From NCBI GenBank assembly GCA_944364005.1, contig CALVVW010000018.1, positions 1-24,551 on the forward strand: a stretch of 24,551 nucleotides of DNA, in the 5' to 3' direction. The position numbers and the translations under genes were made by a program. Every line of letters begins with the position of its first letter. Position 1 is the first letter of the stretch. Source of the DNA: an uncultured Bacilli bacterium (GTDB lineage: Bacteria; Bacillota_I; Bacilli_A; RF39; UBA660). A model generated the notes under the pieces. That model did no database searches and was not told the origin of the DNA. It was given only the letters and a program-made list of their open reading frames with translations. Below are positions 7,298 to 16,329 of the stretch, piece after piece.

Positions 7298-10200
7298 ATG
7301 GATGAGAAAATAGAAATATTATTAAATAAAATAAATATGGATAAAGAAAGTTTTCCATATTTTTCTAATGCCAAATTAACCAAGATAAAAATACATAGAA
7401 AAACTAGTAGTTGGGAAGTATTTATCGAAAACAAGGTCGCCCTACCAGTAGAAGTAATAGAAGAATTAGAACAAAAAAAGATGGCACTAGATGAAAATGC
7501 CAAAGAAATTACAATCATTTGGAATATTGAAAATATAGATGTAAATACTTATCTAAGTTACTATCCTTATGTATTACAACAAGTAAAAGAAGAGCTAAAA
7601 GTCTTAGAAATCTATAGCGATGCTCTAAAAGTAGAAGAGGGATTCTTAGTATTAGTGGCAACAACACAGATTGAACAAGAACGACTAGAAGGTTGCCTAG
7701 AAAAAATAAATAGAATTTATAAGAACTTAGGCTATAAGTTTAATATCGATGTCGAACTACGCCATGAAGATAAGATATTAGAAGAGATAAAACAAGACTT
7801 AGTAGTAAACGTAAAAATGACAGAAAAAAAGGAAGAAAAAAAAGAGGACCAACCCAAAGAAAAAAAATATCATAAAGAACCCAAAGATCCGAATAGTGTA
7901 ATTGGTAGAGGAATTAAAGAAGACCCTATCAAGATTAAGACACTACTAGGAGAAGATAATAATGTAGTAGTAGAAGGATACGTTTTTGGTACGGATTATT
8001 TTGAATCAAGTAAAACAGATTTTAAGATTATTACCTTAAAAATTACAGATTACTCAGATAGTATTTATTGTAAAGTATTCGTAAGAGATAACGATGAATA
8101 TAAAAGACTTTGTAAAGAATTAAAAGCAGGATCATGGTTTAAAATTAGAGGTTATACCAAAGAAGACCAATTTGCAAAAGAATTAGTATTAAATGCTAGA
8201 GATATTGTAAAAATAGATAAAAAAGAAGAGAAAATAGAAGATAAAGCAGAAGTAAAAAGAGTAGAACTTCATTGCCATACCAAAATGAGTCAAATGGACG
8301 GAGTAGTAGATGATGAAGCATTATTAAAACAAGCCATTAGCTGGGGACACAAAGCAATTGCTATTACTGACCATAATGGTGTTCAAGCCTTCCCTCATGT
8401 CTTTAATTTTGTAACGGGATATAATAAAAAATTAAAAGAAGGAGAAGAACCATTTAAAGCTATTTATGGTGCAGAATTAACATTAATTGATGATACAGTA
8501 AATATTGTAGTAAGATCGAATAAAGAAGTCATGCTAGATCAAACCTACGTAGTATTCGACTTTGAAACAACCGGATTTAATGCTGGTGGTGCTGACTCTA
8601 TTATTGAAATAGGTGCAGTAAAAATTAAAAACGGGGAAATATTAGAAAAATATGATGAATTAATTAATCCAGGACGTCCACTTCCTCAAAAGATTATTGA
8701 TGTAACAAACATTACAGATGACATGCTAGAAGGAAAAGATAACGAAGAAAATGCTGTAAAAAGATTTATTGACTGGTTTGGAGATTGTCCAATGGTAGCG
8801 CATAATGCTAAATTCGATGTATCTTTCCTAGAAATGGCTTATAAAAAATATAATTTAGGTACATTTACCAATCCCGTAATTGATACTCTAGAACTATCTA
8901 GAACGCTGGATAATACTTATGCCAGACATTCCCTATCAGCCTTAGTAAAAAGGTATGAAGTACCCTGGGATGAAAGTGCACACCATAGAGGAGACTATGA
9001 TGCCGAAGGTACAGCTTTAGTATTCCATAAGATGCTAAAAAAATTATCAAATCGTAATATTGAAACCATGGATCAGCTAGATACGCTAGTTAGTAAAGAT
9101 GAAATTCATAAATATGGTAGAGCGTATCATGTAAATCTATTAGTAAAAAATAAAACCGGTTTAAAAAATCTATTCAAATTAATATCATTAGCGAACACTA
9201 CTTATCTATATAAAACACCAAGAATATTACGTAGTGAGATAGAGCGTCATAGAGAAGGCTTATTAGTAGGTAGTGGTTGCTACGAAAGTGAAGTATTTAC
9301 ATTAGCTAAATCAAAAAGTGATGATGAACTATCCAATATTATTAGATTCTATGACTATGTAGAAGTACAACCAATGGAATGTTATAATCACTTAATTCAA
9401 ACAGGCGACTTCGGAACAGAAGTAGAACTAGCAGCCCAGATTGAAAAAATTGTCCGTGTAACAGAAGAAGCAGGAAAAATCATTGTCGCAACCGGAGATG
9501 TTCACCATCTAACAAGAGACGATAAAATCTATCGAGAAATTATTGTCAATCAAAAAGTACCAGGGGGAGGAAGGCATCCGCTAGCAAGATCAAATATTAA
9601 AGAAATTCCTTCAAACCATTTCAGAACAACAGAAGAAATGCTAGAAGACTTTAAATTCTTAGGAGAAGACCTAGCTTATAAAATTGTAGTAGAAAACACC
9701 AATAAAATAGCGGATATGGTAGAAATTGTCGAAGTAATTATTGATACTGGTGGAATACCATTCTCACCACGGGTAAAAAGTGATGATGGAAAAAGCTATC
9801 TAGACTGTCCTAGAGTAGTAACCGACTTAGTTTATGATAAAGCCAAAGAATGGTATGGAGATCCACTTCCATATTCAATAGAAGAACGTATTTCAACGGA
9901 ATTATATGGAGACATTGTCTTTAAAACCATCAAAGAACAACTAGAAAAAGAAAATTTAAGTGAAGAGGAATTTACTATAAAAGTGCATAAAATTCTACAT
10001 GATGAAATTCTAAAAGGAGTAGACAATGTAAAATCTCTAGTTAGAAATCATATTAAAGAAGAAAGTGAAGAGGAATTATCAGAAGAAGACCTAGAAAAAA
10101 AATTAGATAAATCCCTAGGAGGAGTTATCGGTGGCGGGTTTGATCCTATCTATTTGATTGCTCAACGTCTAGTAAAGCACTCAAATGATGAAGGTTATTT

Positions 10201-11908
10201 AGTTGGTTCCCGTGGATCCGTTGGATCAAGTTTCGTCGCAACTCTAATGGGAATAACAGAAGTAAATCCACTAGCGGCACATTATCGTTGTAGTAAATGT
10301 AAAATGAGTATCTTTGAAGATGAAGAAGGAAATCCTTTAGGAGCGACATATTCATCAGGATTTGACTTACCAGATAAAGAATGTCCACGTTGCCACATTC
10401 CAATGATTAAAGATGGACAAGATATGCCATTCGCTACATTCTTAGGATTTAATGCCGATAAAGTTCCCGATATCGACTTAAACTTCTCAGATTTAAACCA
10501 AGCCAGTGCTCATGCGTATACGAAGGTATTGTTTGGTGAAAACAACGTCTTCCGTGCAGGAACCATTGGTACAGTGGCAGAAAAAACAGCCTTTGGATTT
10601 GTAAAAGGGTATTGCGAAGAAAAAGAACTAGGCGATATGAGAACCGCCGAAGTAGAGCGACTTGCTCAAGGATGTACTGGTGTCAAAAGAACAACGGGAC
10701 AACATCCTGGTGGAATCGTTGTTATCCCAGATTATATGGATGTCTACGACTTTACACCATATCAATATCCAGCAGAAGATGCAACGGCTGAATGGAGAAC
10801 TACCCATTTTGATTATCATGCCATCGATCAAGATGTCTTAAAACTAGATATCTTAGGACACTCTGATCCAACACAACTACGTCTAATCCAACTACAATCA
10901 GGAACAGATATCATGAAAGTACCATTAGATGACAAGGAAACGATGAGTATCTTTACTTCAACAGAAGCACTAGGAGTTACCAAAGAGCAAATCATGTGTA
11001 ATACTGGAACACTAGGTATTCCAGAGTTTGGTACACCATTTACCATAAAATTAGTAGAAGATACCAAACCAAAAAGTTTTGCAGAGTTAATTAAAATTTC
11101 TGGACTATCTCATGGTACTGATGTATGGCTAGGAAATGCTCAAGAACTAATCGCTAATAACGTCGTACCATTTAAAGATGTTATCGGCTGTCGTGATGAT
11201 ATCATGGTAAACCTAATGTATTATGGACTAGAACCAATCAAGGCATTTAAAATCATGGAATTCGTTCGTAAAGGAAAAGCATCCAAAGATCCAGAAACCT
11301 GGAAACAACATGAAAAGACTATGAAAGACGCCAATATCCCAGACTGGTTTATTAATTCTTGTGCTAAAATCAAATACATGTTCCCGAAAGCCCATGCTGC
11401 CGCTTATGTTATTAGTGCCTTTCGTATTGCCTGGTATAAAGTTCATATGCCAGTGTACTTCTACGCTTCATGGTATTCATCTAAAGCAACAGATGTAGAC
11501 CTAGACGCTATGATTAAAGGATATAATGCCATCAAAGCAAGAATCGAAGATATTCAAGTAAAAGGATATGAAGCAAGTAATAAAGAAAACGGACAAGCTG
11601 AAAGTCTGAAAGTCGCACTAGAAGCAACGGCTAGAGGAATTAAATTCTTAAATGTAGACTTATATAAAAGTGATGCAACAGTCTGGGTAGCCAAAAACGA
11701 TACCGAAATTTATCCACCATTTAATGCTATCGAAGGTCTAGGAGATACGGTTGCCAAAGCCATTGTTGCAGAACGTGAAAAACAACCATTTATTAGTATT
11801 GAAGATGTACAAAAACGAGGAAAAGTATCAAAAACACTAATAGATAAAATGACAGAAATGGGAATATTAAAAGATTTACCAGACTCCAATCAATTATCAT
11901 TATTTTAA
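7298..11908 (+). CDS. polC: DNA polymerase III alpha subunit, PolC type
   Basis: A 1536-residue replicative polymerase with built-in proofreading, typical of low-GC Gram-positives. Domains in order: N-terminal region (1-200) with a charged linker near 170-205; OB fold (about 223-310); first part of the PHP domain with HCH (H325, H327) and ITDHNG; inserted 3'-5' exonuclease with DFET (D421, E423) and a late HHRGDYDAEG motif; second PHP part; polymerase core with a four-cysteine zinc site (CSKC ... CPRC, about 998-1035) and catalytic PDIDLNFSD (D1058, D1060). The extreme C-terminus, QLSLF, is a beta-clamp binding motif. It is about 90 residues longer than the roughly 1440 usual in Bacillus. The ribosome binding site is GGAAGG, cotranscribed with the preceding gene. 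Confidence 0.98.
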   Translation: MDEKIEILLNKINMDKESFPYFSNAKLTKIKIHRKTSSWEVFIENKVALPVEVIEELEQKKMALDENAKEITIIWNIENIDVNTYLSYYPYVLQQVKEELKVLEIYSDALKVEEGFLVLVATTQIEQERLEGCLEKINRIYKNLGYKFNIDVELRHEDKILEEIKQDLVVNVKMTEKKEEKKEDQPKEKKYHKEPKDPNSVIGRGIKEDPIKIKTLLGEDNNVVVEGYVFGTDYFESSKTDFKIITLKITDYSDSIYCKVFVRDNDEYKRLCKELKAGSWFKIRGYTKEDQFAKELVLNARDIVKIDKKEEKIEDKAEVKRVELHCHTKMSQMDGVVDDEALLKQAISWGHKAIAITDHNGVQAFPHVFNFVTGYNKKLKEGEEPFKAIYGAELTLIDDTVNIVVRSNKEVMLDQTYVVFDFETTGFNAGGADSIIEIGAVKIKNGEILEKYDELINPGRPLPQKIIDVTNITDDMLEGKDNEENAVKRFIDWFGDCPMVAHNAKFDVSFLEMAYKKYNLGTFTNPVIDTLELSRTLDNTYARHSLSALVKRYEVPWDESAHHRGDYDAEGTALVFHKMLKKLSNRNIETMDQLDTLVSKDEIHKYGRAYHVNLLVKNKTGLKNLFKLISLANTTYLYKTPRILRSEIERHREGLLVGSGCYESEVFTLAKSKSDDELSNIIRFYDYVEVQPMECYNHLIQTGDFGTEVELAAQIEKIVRVTEEAGKIIVATGDVHHLTRDDKIYREIIVNQKVPGGGRHPLARSNIKEIPSNHFRTTEEMLEDFKFLGEDLAYKIVVENTNKIADMVEIVEVIIDTGGIPFSPRVKSDDGKSYLDCPRVVTDLVYDKAKEWYGDPLPYSIEERISTELYGDIVFKTIKEQLEKENLSEEEFTIKVHKILHDEILKGVDNVKSLVRNHIKEESEEELSEEDLEKKLDKSLGGVIGGGFDPIYLIAQRLVKHSNDEGYLVGSRGSVGSSFVATLMGITEVNPLAAHYRCSKCKMSIFEDEEGNPLGATYSSGFDLPDKECPRCHIPMIKDGQDMPFATFLGFNADKVPDIDLNFSDLNQASAHAYTKVLFGENNVFRAGTIGTVAEKTAFGFVKGYCEEKELGDMRTAEVERLAQGCTGVKRTTGQHPGGIVVIPDYMDVYDFTPYQYPAEDATAEWRTTHFDYHAIDQDVLKLDILGHSDPTQLRLIQLQSGTDIMKVPLDDKETMSIFTSTEALGVTKEQIMCNTGTLGIPEFGTPFTIKLVEDTKPKSFAELIKISGLSHGTDVWLGNAQELIANNVVPFKDVIGCRDDIMVNLMYYGLEPIKAFKIMEFVRKGKASKDPETWKQHEKTMKDANIPDWFINSCAKIKYMFPKAHAAAYVISAFRIAWYKVHMPVYFYASWYSSKATDVDLDAMIKGYNAIKARIEDIQVKGYEASNKENGQAESLKVALEATARGIKFLNVDLYKSDATVWVAKNDTEIYPPFNAIEGLGDTVAKAIVAEREKQPFISIEDVQKRGKVSKTLIDKMTEMGILKDLPDSNQLSLF

Positions 11909-11932
11909 AAAGAGAAACTTCTCTCTTTTTTC
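11906..11932 (+). terminator. polC terminator
   Basis: AAAAAGAGA pairs with TCTCTTTTT around a short loop and runs into a T-tract; it begins at the stop codon. Confidence 0.85.
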
Positions 11933-11961
11933 TTGTCAAAAAATCTATTCCATGACATAAT
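11933..11961 (+). promoter_or_regulatory. Promoter of the YehR-like lipoprotein gene
   Basis: TTGTCA (11933-11938), a 17-base spacer and CATAAT (11956-11961), abutting the polC terminator. The start codon is 23 bases downstream of the -10 element. Confidence 0.65.
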
Positions 11962-11983
11962 TTAAGTAGAGAGGAGAGTATTT

Positions 11984-12442
11984 ATGAAAAAAATAATGAT
12001 ATTGGGAGTAGCACTGTTAATATTAGTAACAGGCTGTGCATCAGGAGAAGAAAAAAAGCTAGTATGTACTAGAACAGCTAACATGAATGGTCTAGAAATG
12101 GATTTCCGCTATGAAGTATATTATCAAGGAGAAGATGTAAATAAAGTAAAAACAACAGAAAAAGTAACGTCAGACTCAGAATCAACTTTAAAAACTCTAG
12201 AAAGTCAAACAAAAGCTTTATATAGTAACTTTGATAATATTGAAAACTATAACTATAAAGTAACAATTAACGGAAACACTTTAACTAGTACCACAGATAT
12301 TGACTATACAAAAATTGATATAGATAAATTATTAAAAATCGATTCATCTATAAAACAATTATTAAATGATAGTAAAAAAATAGCTTTAGACAAAATCACA
12401 CAGATATATGAATCTGCTGGTGCTGTTTGTAAAGAAGAATAA
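11984..12442 (+). CDS. YehR-like lipoprotein (DUF1307)
   Basis: A 152-residue lipoprotein. The signal sequence (1-17) ends in the lipobox LVTGC with lipidated C18. The mature part opens KKLVCTRTANMNGLEMDFRY and contains Tyr/Asn-rich beta-like stretches and a second pair of cysteines (C28, C149), which could form a disulfide. The VCTxT opening and the DVNKVKTTEK segment match my recollection of the YehR/DUF1307 family, whose function is not established. AGAGGAGAG precedes the ATG. It is monocistronic, with its own promoter and terminator. Confidence 0.82.
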   Translation: MKKIMILGVALLILVTGCASGEEKKLVCTRTANMNGLEMDFRYEVYYQGEDVNKVKTTEKVTSDSESTLKTLESQTKALYSNFDNIENYNYKVTINGNTLTSTTDIDYTKIDIDKLLKIDSSIKQLLNDSKKIALDKITQIYESAGAVCKEE

Positions 12443-12461
12443 GGAAACACAGTTTCCTTTT
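12441..12461 (+). terminator. Terminator of the YehR-like gene
   Basis: AAGGAAAC (12441-12448) pairs with GTTTCCTT (12452-12459) around ACA, then TTT; it overlaps the stop codon. Confidence 0.88.
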
Positions 12462-12474
12462 TCTGTAGAAAGTC

Positions 12475-12503
12475 TTGAAAAAAAACAAAAAATATGGTAT
12501 AAT
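12475..12503 (+). promoter_or_regulatory. Promoter of the 12530-13801 operon
   Basis: TTGAAA (12475-12480), a 17-base spacer and TATAAT (12498-12503) with a TGG extension: one of the best promoters in the window. The leader would be about 20 nt. Confidence 0.8.
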
Positions 12504-12529
12504 TTGACTAATTTTAAGTGGGAGATAAT

Positions 12530-13000
12530 ATGGCAGTATATCTGGTAAATGTATATTCACTATCAGATGAATTTATTAAAGATTTTCCAGGAATAATCAT
12601 TCATCAAGAACAAGTAAAAAAGAAAGAATATCGGCCTGAATATTTTGGAAAAATATATATTAAAGTAGAAAAAGGAAAAGTAACAGCAAATGAATTGAAA
12701 ACTGATGATCCAATACCAATATTTGTAAAAGCAGACCAAGAAGATATATATTTTCCGCAACCTAAAGATACAACTAACGTAAAAGACGCAATAAAAACTT
12801 ATAAAATGTGCTTATATACTCTAGATAGAGATATAAAACCGGAAAATGTAGTAAATAAGAGTCAGATTCCAGAAGAAGAGTTATCAGAAAAAAATTATCT
12901 ATACTATAAACTACTAGATATAAAAAATAAAAAAGAAAAAAATTTAAAAAATGAAGAGAAAGTAAATCAACAGGTAAAAAAATTATCAAAAAACAAATAA
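12530..13000 (+). CDS. Small charged protein of unknown function
   Basis: A 156-residue soluble protein that I do not recognise. The first 80 residues look like a compact mixed fold (MAVYLVNVYSLSDEF; YFGKIYIKVEKGKV; PIPIFVKADQEDIYF). The last 40 residues are almost entirely Lys/Glu/Asn helix. No signal peptide or membrane span is visible. The start is the ATG at 12530 with GTGGGAG upstream; a GTG at 12518 lies inside that site and is rejected. The next gene, a lipoprotein, begins 15 bases later with no terminator between, so the pair forms an operon and may act together. Confidence 0.7.
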   Translation: MAVYLVNVYSLSDEFIKDFPGIIIHQEQVKKKEYRPEYFGKIYIKVEKGKVTANELKTDDPIPIFVKADQEDIYFPQPKDTTNVKDAIKTYKMCLYTLDRDIKPENVVNKSQIPEEELSEKNYLYYKLLDIKNKKEKNLKNEEKVNQQVKKLSKNK

Positions 13001-13015
13001 TAAGAAGGTGCAGTA

Positions 13016-13801
13016 ATGATAAAGAATTTAAAGGCATATAAGAAAAATTTTACACTAGCTACTATGATATTAATGGCAGTAGCGATGACTGGTTGTGCTA
13101 AAAAAGAAGAAACGCCAGAACAAACAGTAGAACTTTACACCGAAGATCATAGTACTTATTACAGTACCTATAATGAAAATGAACAAGAATTTGTATGGGA
13201 AGAAATATCAGAAGAGGAAGCAAAAAATATTAATAAAGATGTAGTAGCAGCAGATGAAGTAGATGAAAATGGTGATAGATATATCGCAACCTCAGAAGCC
13301 TATGGTTATGTTGCAGCAAGTAAGAATGAAACAAAACAAGAAGCAATCAAGAATAATCCCAAATTTCAAGATAATGCACTATTTTTATCAGGGTTTGAAC
13401 AAGGAAAGAAAGATAAATATCAACAAAAAGCCATGGATGAAAGAAGACAATATGTTGCACTAAGCAAGCATCAAATACCAACATCTATGATGGAAGAGAC
13501 TTACTATTATCCATTAGAAGAATTGCAAGTAGTATCTTATATTGGAGAAAATGCAATTGTATGGAATACCGAAGAAGAACAAATAAAAACAGGAGCCTAT
13601 CAAGATGTACTAGGAAAAGATATGACATCCTACATCGGTCAGGATTATAAGGTAGAACCTCTGCAACAATTCGCAACAGAATATATGCATGAAATTACAG
13701 ACGGTGTATACCTATCATCAGGAAGCCCTGATAGAATTCCAGAAGTAGCAGGAGATACCTTTATTAAACAAAATTCTTTCACAACCAGAAAAGCCAAATA
13801 G
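13016..13801 (+). CDS. Lipoprotein of unknown function
   Basis: A 261-residue lipoprotein. A signal sequence with a basic N-region (MIKNLKAYKKNF) ends in the lipobox VAMTGC, giving lipidated C27. The mature protein is acidic and rich in Tyr, Gln and Glu (ELYTEDHSTYYSTYNENEQ), with no recognised domain. A stretch at about 120-150 (LFLSGFEQGKKDKYQQKAMDE) looks helical. It is second in an operon after the small charged protein at 12530 (gap 15 bases, site AAGGTG). Expected location is the outer face of the membrane. Confidence 0.78.
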   Translation: MIKNLKAYKKNFTLATMILMAVAMTGCAKKEETPEQTVELYTEDHSTYYSTYNENEQEFVWEEISEEEAKNINKDVVAADEVDENGDRYIATSEAYGYVAASKNETKQEAIKNNPKFQDNALFLSGFEQGKKDKYQQKAMDERRQYVALSKHQIPTSMMEETYYYPLEELQVVSYIGENAIVWNTEEEQIKTGAYQDVLGKDMTSYIGQDYKVEPLQQFATEYMHEITDGVYLSSGSPDRIPEVAGDTFIKQNSFTTRKAK

Positions 13802-13824
13802 GAAGTATAGAAATACTTCTTTTT
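13802..13824 (+). terminator. Terminator of the lipoprotein operon
   Basis: GAAGTAT (13802-13808) pairs with ATACTTC (13813-13819) around AGAA and is followed by TTTTT. Confidence 0.85.
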
Positions 13825-13827
13825 CTT

Positions 13828-13836
13828 TGCTATAAT
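13828..13836 (+). promoter_or_regulatory. Extended -10 promoter of the VanY-TruB gene
   Basis: TGCTATAAT at 13828-13836. A -35 box at the right distance would fall inside the preceding terminator and is poor. The start codon is 18 bases from the -10 element, so the leader is about 11 nt. Confidence 0.6.
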
Positions 13837-13853
13837 AAAAAAGAGGGATAAAC

Positions 13854-15251
13854 ATGAAAAAATATTTAACATTAGTAAATAAAGAAAACCAAATAAAAAA
13901 TAATTATCTAAAAAATATAAAATTAGTAGATACCAAATTAGTTGATAACACACCTTGTCAACTAGAAGAGACAACGTATCAAAACTATCTATTATTAAAA
14001 AAAGAATTAGCTAGCAAAAAAATAGATATATCTTTAGCCTCTACTTATAGATCGATAGAAGACCAGCAAGCAATATGGGAAGAATATAAAGAAGAATATG
14101 GATTAGAATATGTAAAAAAATATATAGCAATCCCTAAAACTAGTGAACATCATACAGGACTAGCAATCGACTTAGCTTTAAAAGTAAATGGCAAATATAC
14201 TTGGGATAACGACGAACTACTGGAACAGGAAGACATATTAAAAAAGATTCATAACATCTTACCCGAGTATGGATTTATTCTAAGATATCCAAAAGGAAAA
14301 GAAGAAATAACCGGCTATCAATATGAACCCTGGCATATTCGCTATGTTGGAAAAATACCAGCTAAAATTATGTATGAAAACCACTGGACACTAGAAGAAT
14401 ATATAACGAAATTTTCAGGCATTTTATATATAAATAAAGAAGTAGGAAAAACTTCTTTTGATATAGTAAATGAAATAAGTAATATCTTTGGTATACAAAA
14501 AGTAGGCCATACCGGAACACTAGATCCACTAGCAGAAGGAGTATTAATAGTAACATTAGGTAAAGCAGTAAAAATAGCCGAATTAATTACTGCTGAAGAT
14601 AAAGAATATATTGCAGGTGTCTTATTAGGAGTAGAAACAGATACACTAGATATCACAGGTAATGTAATAAAAAGTAAGCCAGTAGATATATCAAAAGATT
14701 TAGAACAGGTAGTAAATAGTTATAAAAAAACCTATATGCAAGAAGTACCAATGTTCTCTGCTATAAAAGTAAATGGTAAAAAACTATACGAATATGCAAG
14801 AGAAAACAAGCCAGTAGAACTTCCTAAAAAAGAAGTAACAATAAAAGAAATAAAGCTACTATCTAGTGATAACGACACATTTATAATAAAAGCTAAAGTA
14901 ACCAAAGGTTGCTACATCAGAAGTTTAATTAGAGATATCGGAAGAAGCCTAGATACCTATGCTACAATGACAGCCTTAACTAGAACAAAACAAGGAAAAA
15001 TTGATATCAAAGATACGAATACCCTAGAAGAAATAAACCAAGGAAAATATAAATTACATAAGATAGAAGAAGTACTAGACTTACCAGTAATAGAAGTAAA
15101 TAACACCTTAGAAAAGAAAATAAAAAATGGTCAAAAACTACTTAATACATATCACATAAAAGATAAAGTAATCTTTAAAAATGAAAAAAAAGAAATACTA
15201 GGTATTTATAAAGTAGAAAAAGACAAACTAAGAGTATGGAAGAACTTTTAA
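13854..15251 (+). CDS. truB: Fusion of VanY-type D,D-carboxypeptidase and tRNA pseudouridine-55 synthase TruB
   Basis: A 465-residue protein in one uninterrupted frame. Residues 40-185 form a VanY/peptidase M15B domain with its zinc and catalytic residues: STYRS (63-67), SEHHTGLAID (H99 and D106) and EPWH (E158, H161). Residues 188-465 are TruB: SGILYINKEVGKTSFD, the catalytic GHTGTLDPLAEGVL with D224, then YxxxxRENKP and GCYIRSLIRDIG motifs, and a short PUA-like tail. TruB makes psi55 in the tRNA T-loop; VanY removes D-Ala from peptidoglycan stems, normally outside the cell. No signal peptide or membrane helix precedes the peptidase domain. No ATG, GTG or TTG lies at the join for a separate TruB start. 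AGAGGGAT precedes the start. The truB position upstream of rpsO-pnp is the ancestral one. Confidence 0.92.
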   Translation: MKKYLTLVNKENQIKNNYLKNIKLVDTKLVDNTPCQLEETTYQNYLLLKKELASKKIDISLASTYRSIEDQQAIWEEYKEEYGLEYVKKYIAIPKTSEHHTGLAIDLALKVNGKYTWDNDELLEQEDILKKIHNILPEYGFILRYPKGKEEITGYQYEPWHIRYVGKIPAKIMYENHWTLEEYITKFSGILYINKEVGKTSFDIVNEISNIFGIQKVGHTGTLDPLAEGVLIVTLGKAVKIAELITAEDKEYIAGVLLGVETDTLDITGNVIKSKPVDISKDLEQVVNSYKKTYMQEVPMFSAIKVNGKKLYEYARENKPVELPKKEVTIKEIKLLSSDNDTFIIKAKVTKGCYIRSLIRDIGRSLDTYATMTALTRTKQGKIDIKDTNTLEEINQGKYKLHKIEEVLDLPVIEVNNTLEKKIKNGQKLLNTYHIKDKVIFKNEKKEILGIYKVEKDKLRVWKNF

Positions 15252-15266
15252 AAAGTTCTTTTTTCT
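15240..15266 (+). terminator. Terminator of the VanY-TruB gene
   Basis: AAGAACTTTT (15240-15249) pairs with AAAAGTTCTT (15251-15260) and is followed by TTTTC. The stop codon TAA is in the loop. Confidence 0.88.
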
Positions 15267-15314
15267 TGACTGTAAACTAACAATTACAATCTAGGAAAGG
15301 ATAAAAAATTATAG

Positions 15315-15320
15315 TATAAT
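15315..15320 (+). promoter_or_regulatory. Promoter -10 box of the antiporter gene
   Basis: TATAAT at 15315-15320, 23 bases before the GTG start. No convincing -35 hexamer at 17 bases; TTGACT at 15266 is too far upstream to belong to it. Confidence 0.5.
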
Positions 15321-15342
15321 AGACTAGAAAGTAGGGGATAAC

Positions 15343-16296
15343 GTGCTAGAAGTGATATTTTTGTTATTGGGATTTTTAATTATAATAAAGTCTAGTGATA
15401 TTTTAGTAGATTGTGCTTCCTCTTTAGCAATACGTTGTAAAGTACCAAAAATGTTAATAGCATTAACTATAGTAGCCTTTGGTACTTGTGCACCAGAAGT
15501 GGCGATATCGTTTCAAAGTGTCGCCAGTAAAAATGGAACCATGGCTTTTGCTAATGTAGTAGGAAGTTGTATTGTAAATACATTTTTAATTATTGGACTA
15601 GCAGCCTTAGTTAGACCAATCAGAGTAAGGCATGCTACCATAAAAAAGGAGTTACCAATTTTATTGATTATCACAACCGGATTTTGTGTATTGATGCTAG
15701 ATAGTCTATTTAATCCATTAACACCAAATACTTTCTCTCGAGCAGATGGAGTTATTTTAATTTTATTATTTTTAATGTTTGTAGCGTATATTGTACAATT
15801 ATCAAGAAAAAAAGATGAGGCTACAGAACAAATAGAACCAGTCTATAAGAATATCTTTTTAATTATATTTTTATTAATAGGAAGCATTGCATGTATTAGT
15901 TTAAGTAGTGATGTTATCGTAGATAATGCTGTAATATTAGCAGAAAGATTAAATGTTAGTGAAAAAGTAATTACGATGATTCTAATTGTCATAGGTACTT
16001 CTCTTCCAGAAATGTTTATGACAGTATCTAGTGCTAGAAAAAAAGAATTTGATATGGCAATAGGAAATATCATAGGTACAAATATATTTAATATATGTAT
16101 TGTTTTAGGACTACCAATTGCTATATTTGGCGACTTAGTATTAGAAAACTTTAATCTAGCAGATATCACAACAGTATTTTTAACTTCATTCTTATTATTT
16201 ATCTTTGCTAAAAGCGAAAGAGTAGTATCTAAAAAAGAAGGAATTGTCATGCTTGGAATATTTGTTATGTATTATATTACCATGATTTTAGGATAA
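15343..16296 (+). CDS. Calcium/sodium antiporter, CaCA family
   Basis: A 317-residue integral membrane exchanger with about ten helices and the two inverted alpha-repeats of the CaCA superfamily. Repeat 1 is VAFGTCAPEVAIS, then ANVVGSCIVNTFLIIGL and RPI. Repeat 2 is VIGTSLPEMFMT, then AIGNIIGTNIFNICIVLGL. The conserved glutamates of the two GTxxPE motifs, which bind the ions, are both present. The pattern matches YrbG and the archaeal NCX_Mj type. It probably exports Ca2+ (or a similar cation) in exchange for Na+ or H+. It starts at GTG 15343 after GTAGGGG and sits alone between truB and rpsO, where many Bacilli have ribF. Confidence 0.92.
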   Translation: MLEVIFLLLGFLIIIKSSDILVDCASSLAIRCKVPKMLIALTIVAFGTCAPEVAISFQSVASKNGTMAFANVVGSCIVNTFLIIGLAALVRPIRVRHATIKKELPILLIITTGFCVLMLDSLFNPLTPNTFSRADGVILILLFLMFVAYIVQLSRKKDEATEQIEPVYKNIFLIIFLLIGSIACISLSSDVIVDNAVILAERLNVSEKVITMILIVIGTSLPEMFMTVSSARKKEFDMAIGNIIGTNIFNICIVLGLPIAIFGDLVLENFNLADITTVFLTSFLLFIFAKSERVVSKKEGIVMLGIFVMYYITMILG

Positions 16297-16300
16297 CTAC

Positions 16301-16329
16301 TTGAAAAAACAAAAAAAGTATAGTATATT
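16301..16329 (+). promoter_or_regulatory. rpsO promoter
   Basis: TTGAAA (16301-16306), a 17-base spacer and TATATT (16324-16329). The start codon lies 82 bases beyond the -10 element, far more than for other genes here. Confidence 0.75.

Noticed and set aside
13263..13463. Alternative plus-strand frame of 66 codons inside the lipoprotein gene
   Set aside because: It overlaps a lipoprotein with a clear lipobox, promoter and terminator, and its composition is that of an out-of-frame translation.
11984..13801. Relation between the two lipoproteins and the intervening gene as a single transporter operon
   Set aside because: A strong terminator (12441-12461) and a separate promoter (12475-12503) split them, and no permease or ATPase is nearby.
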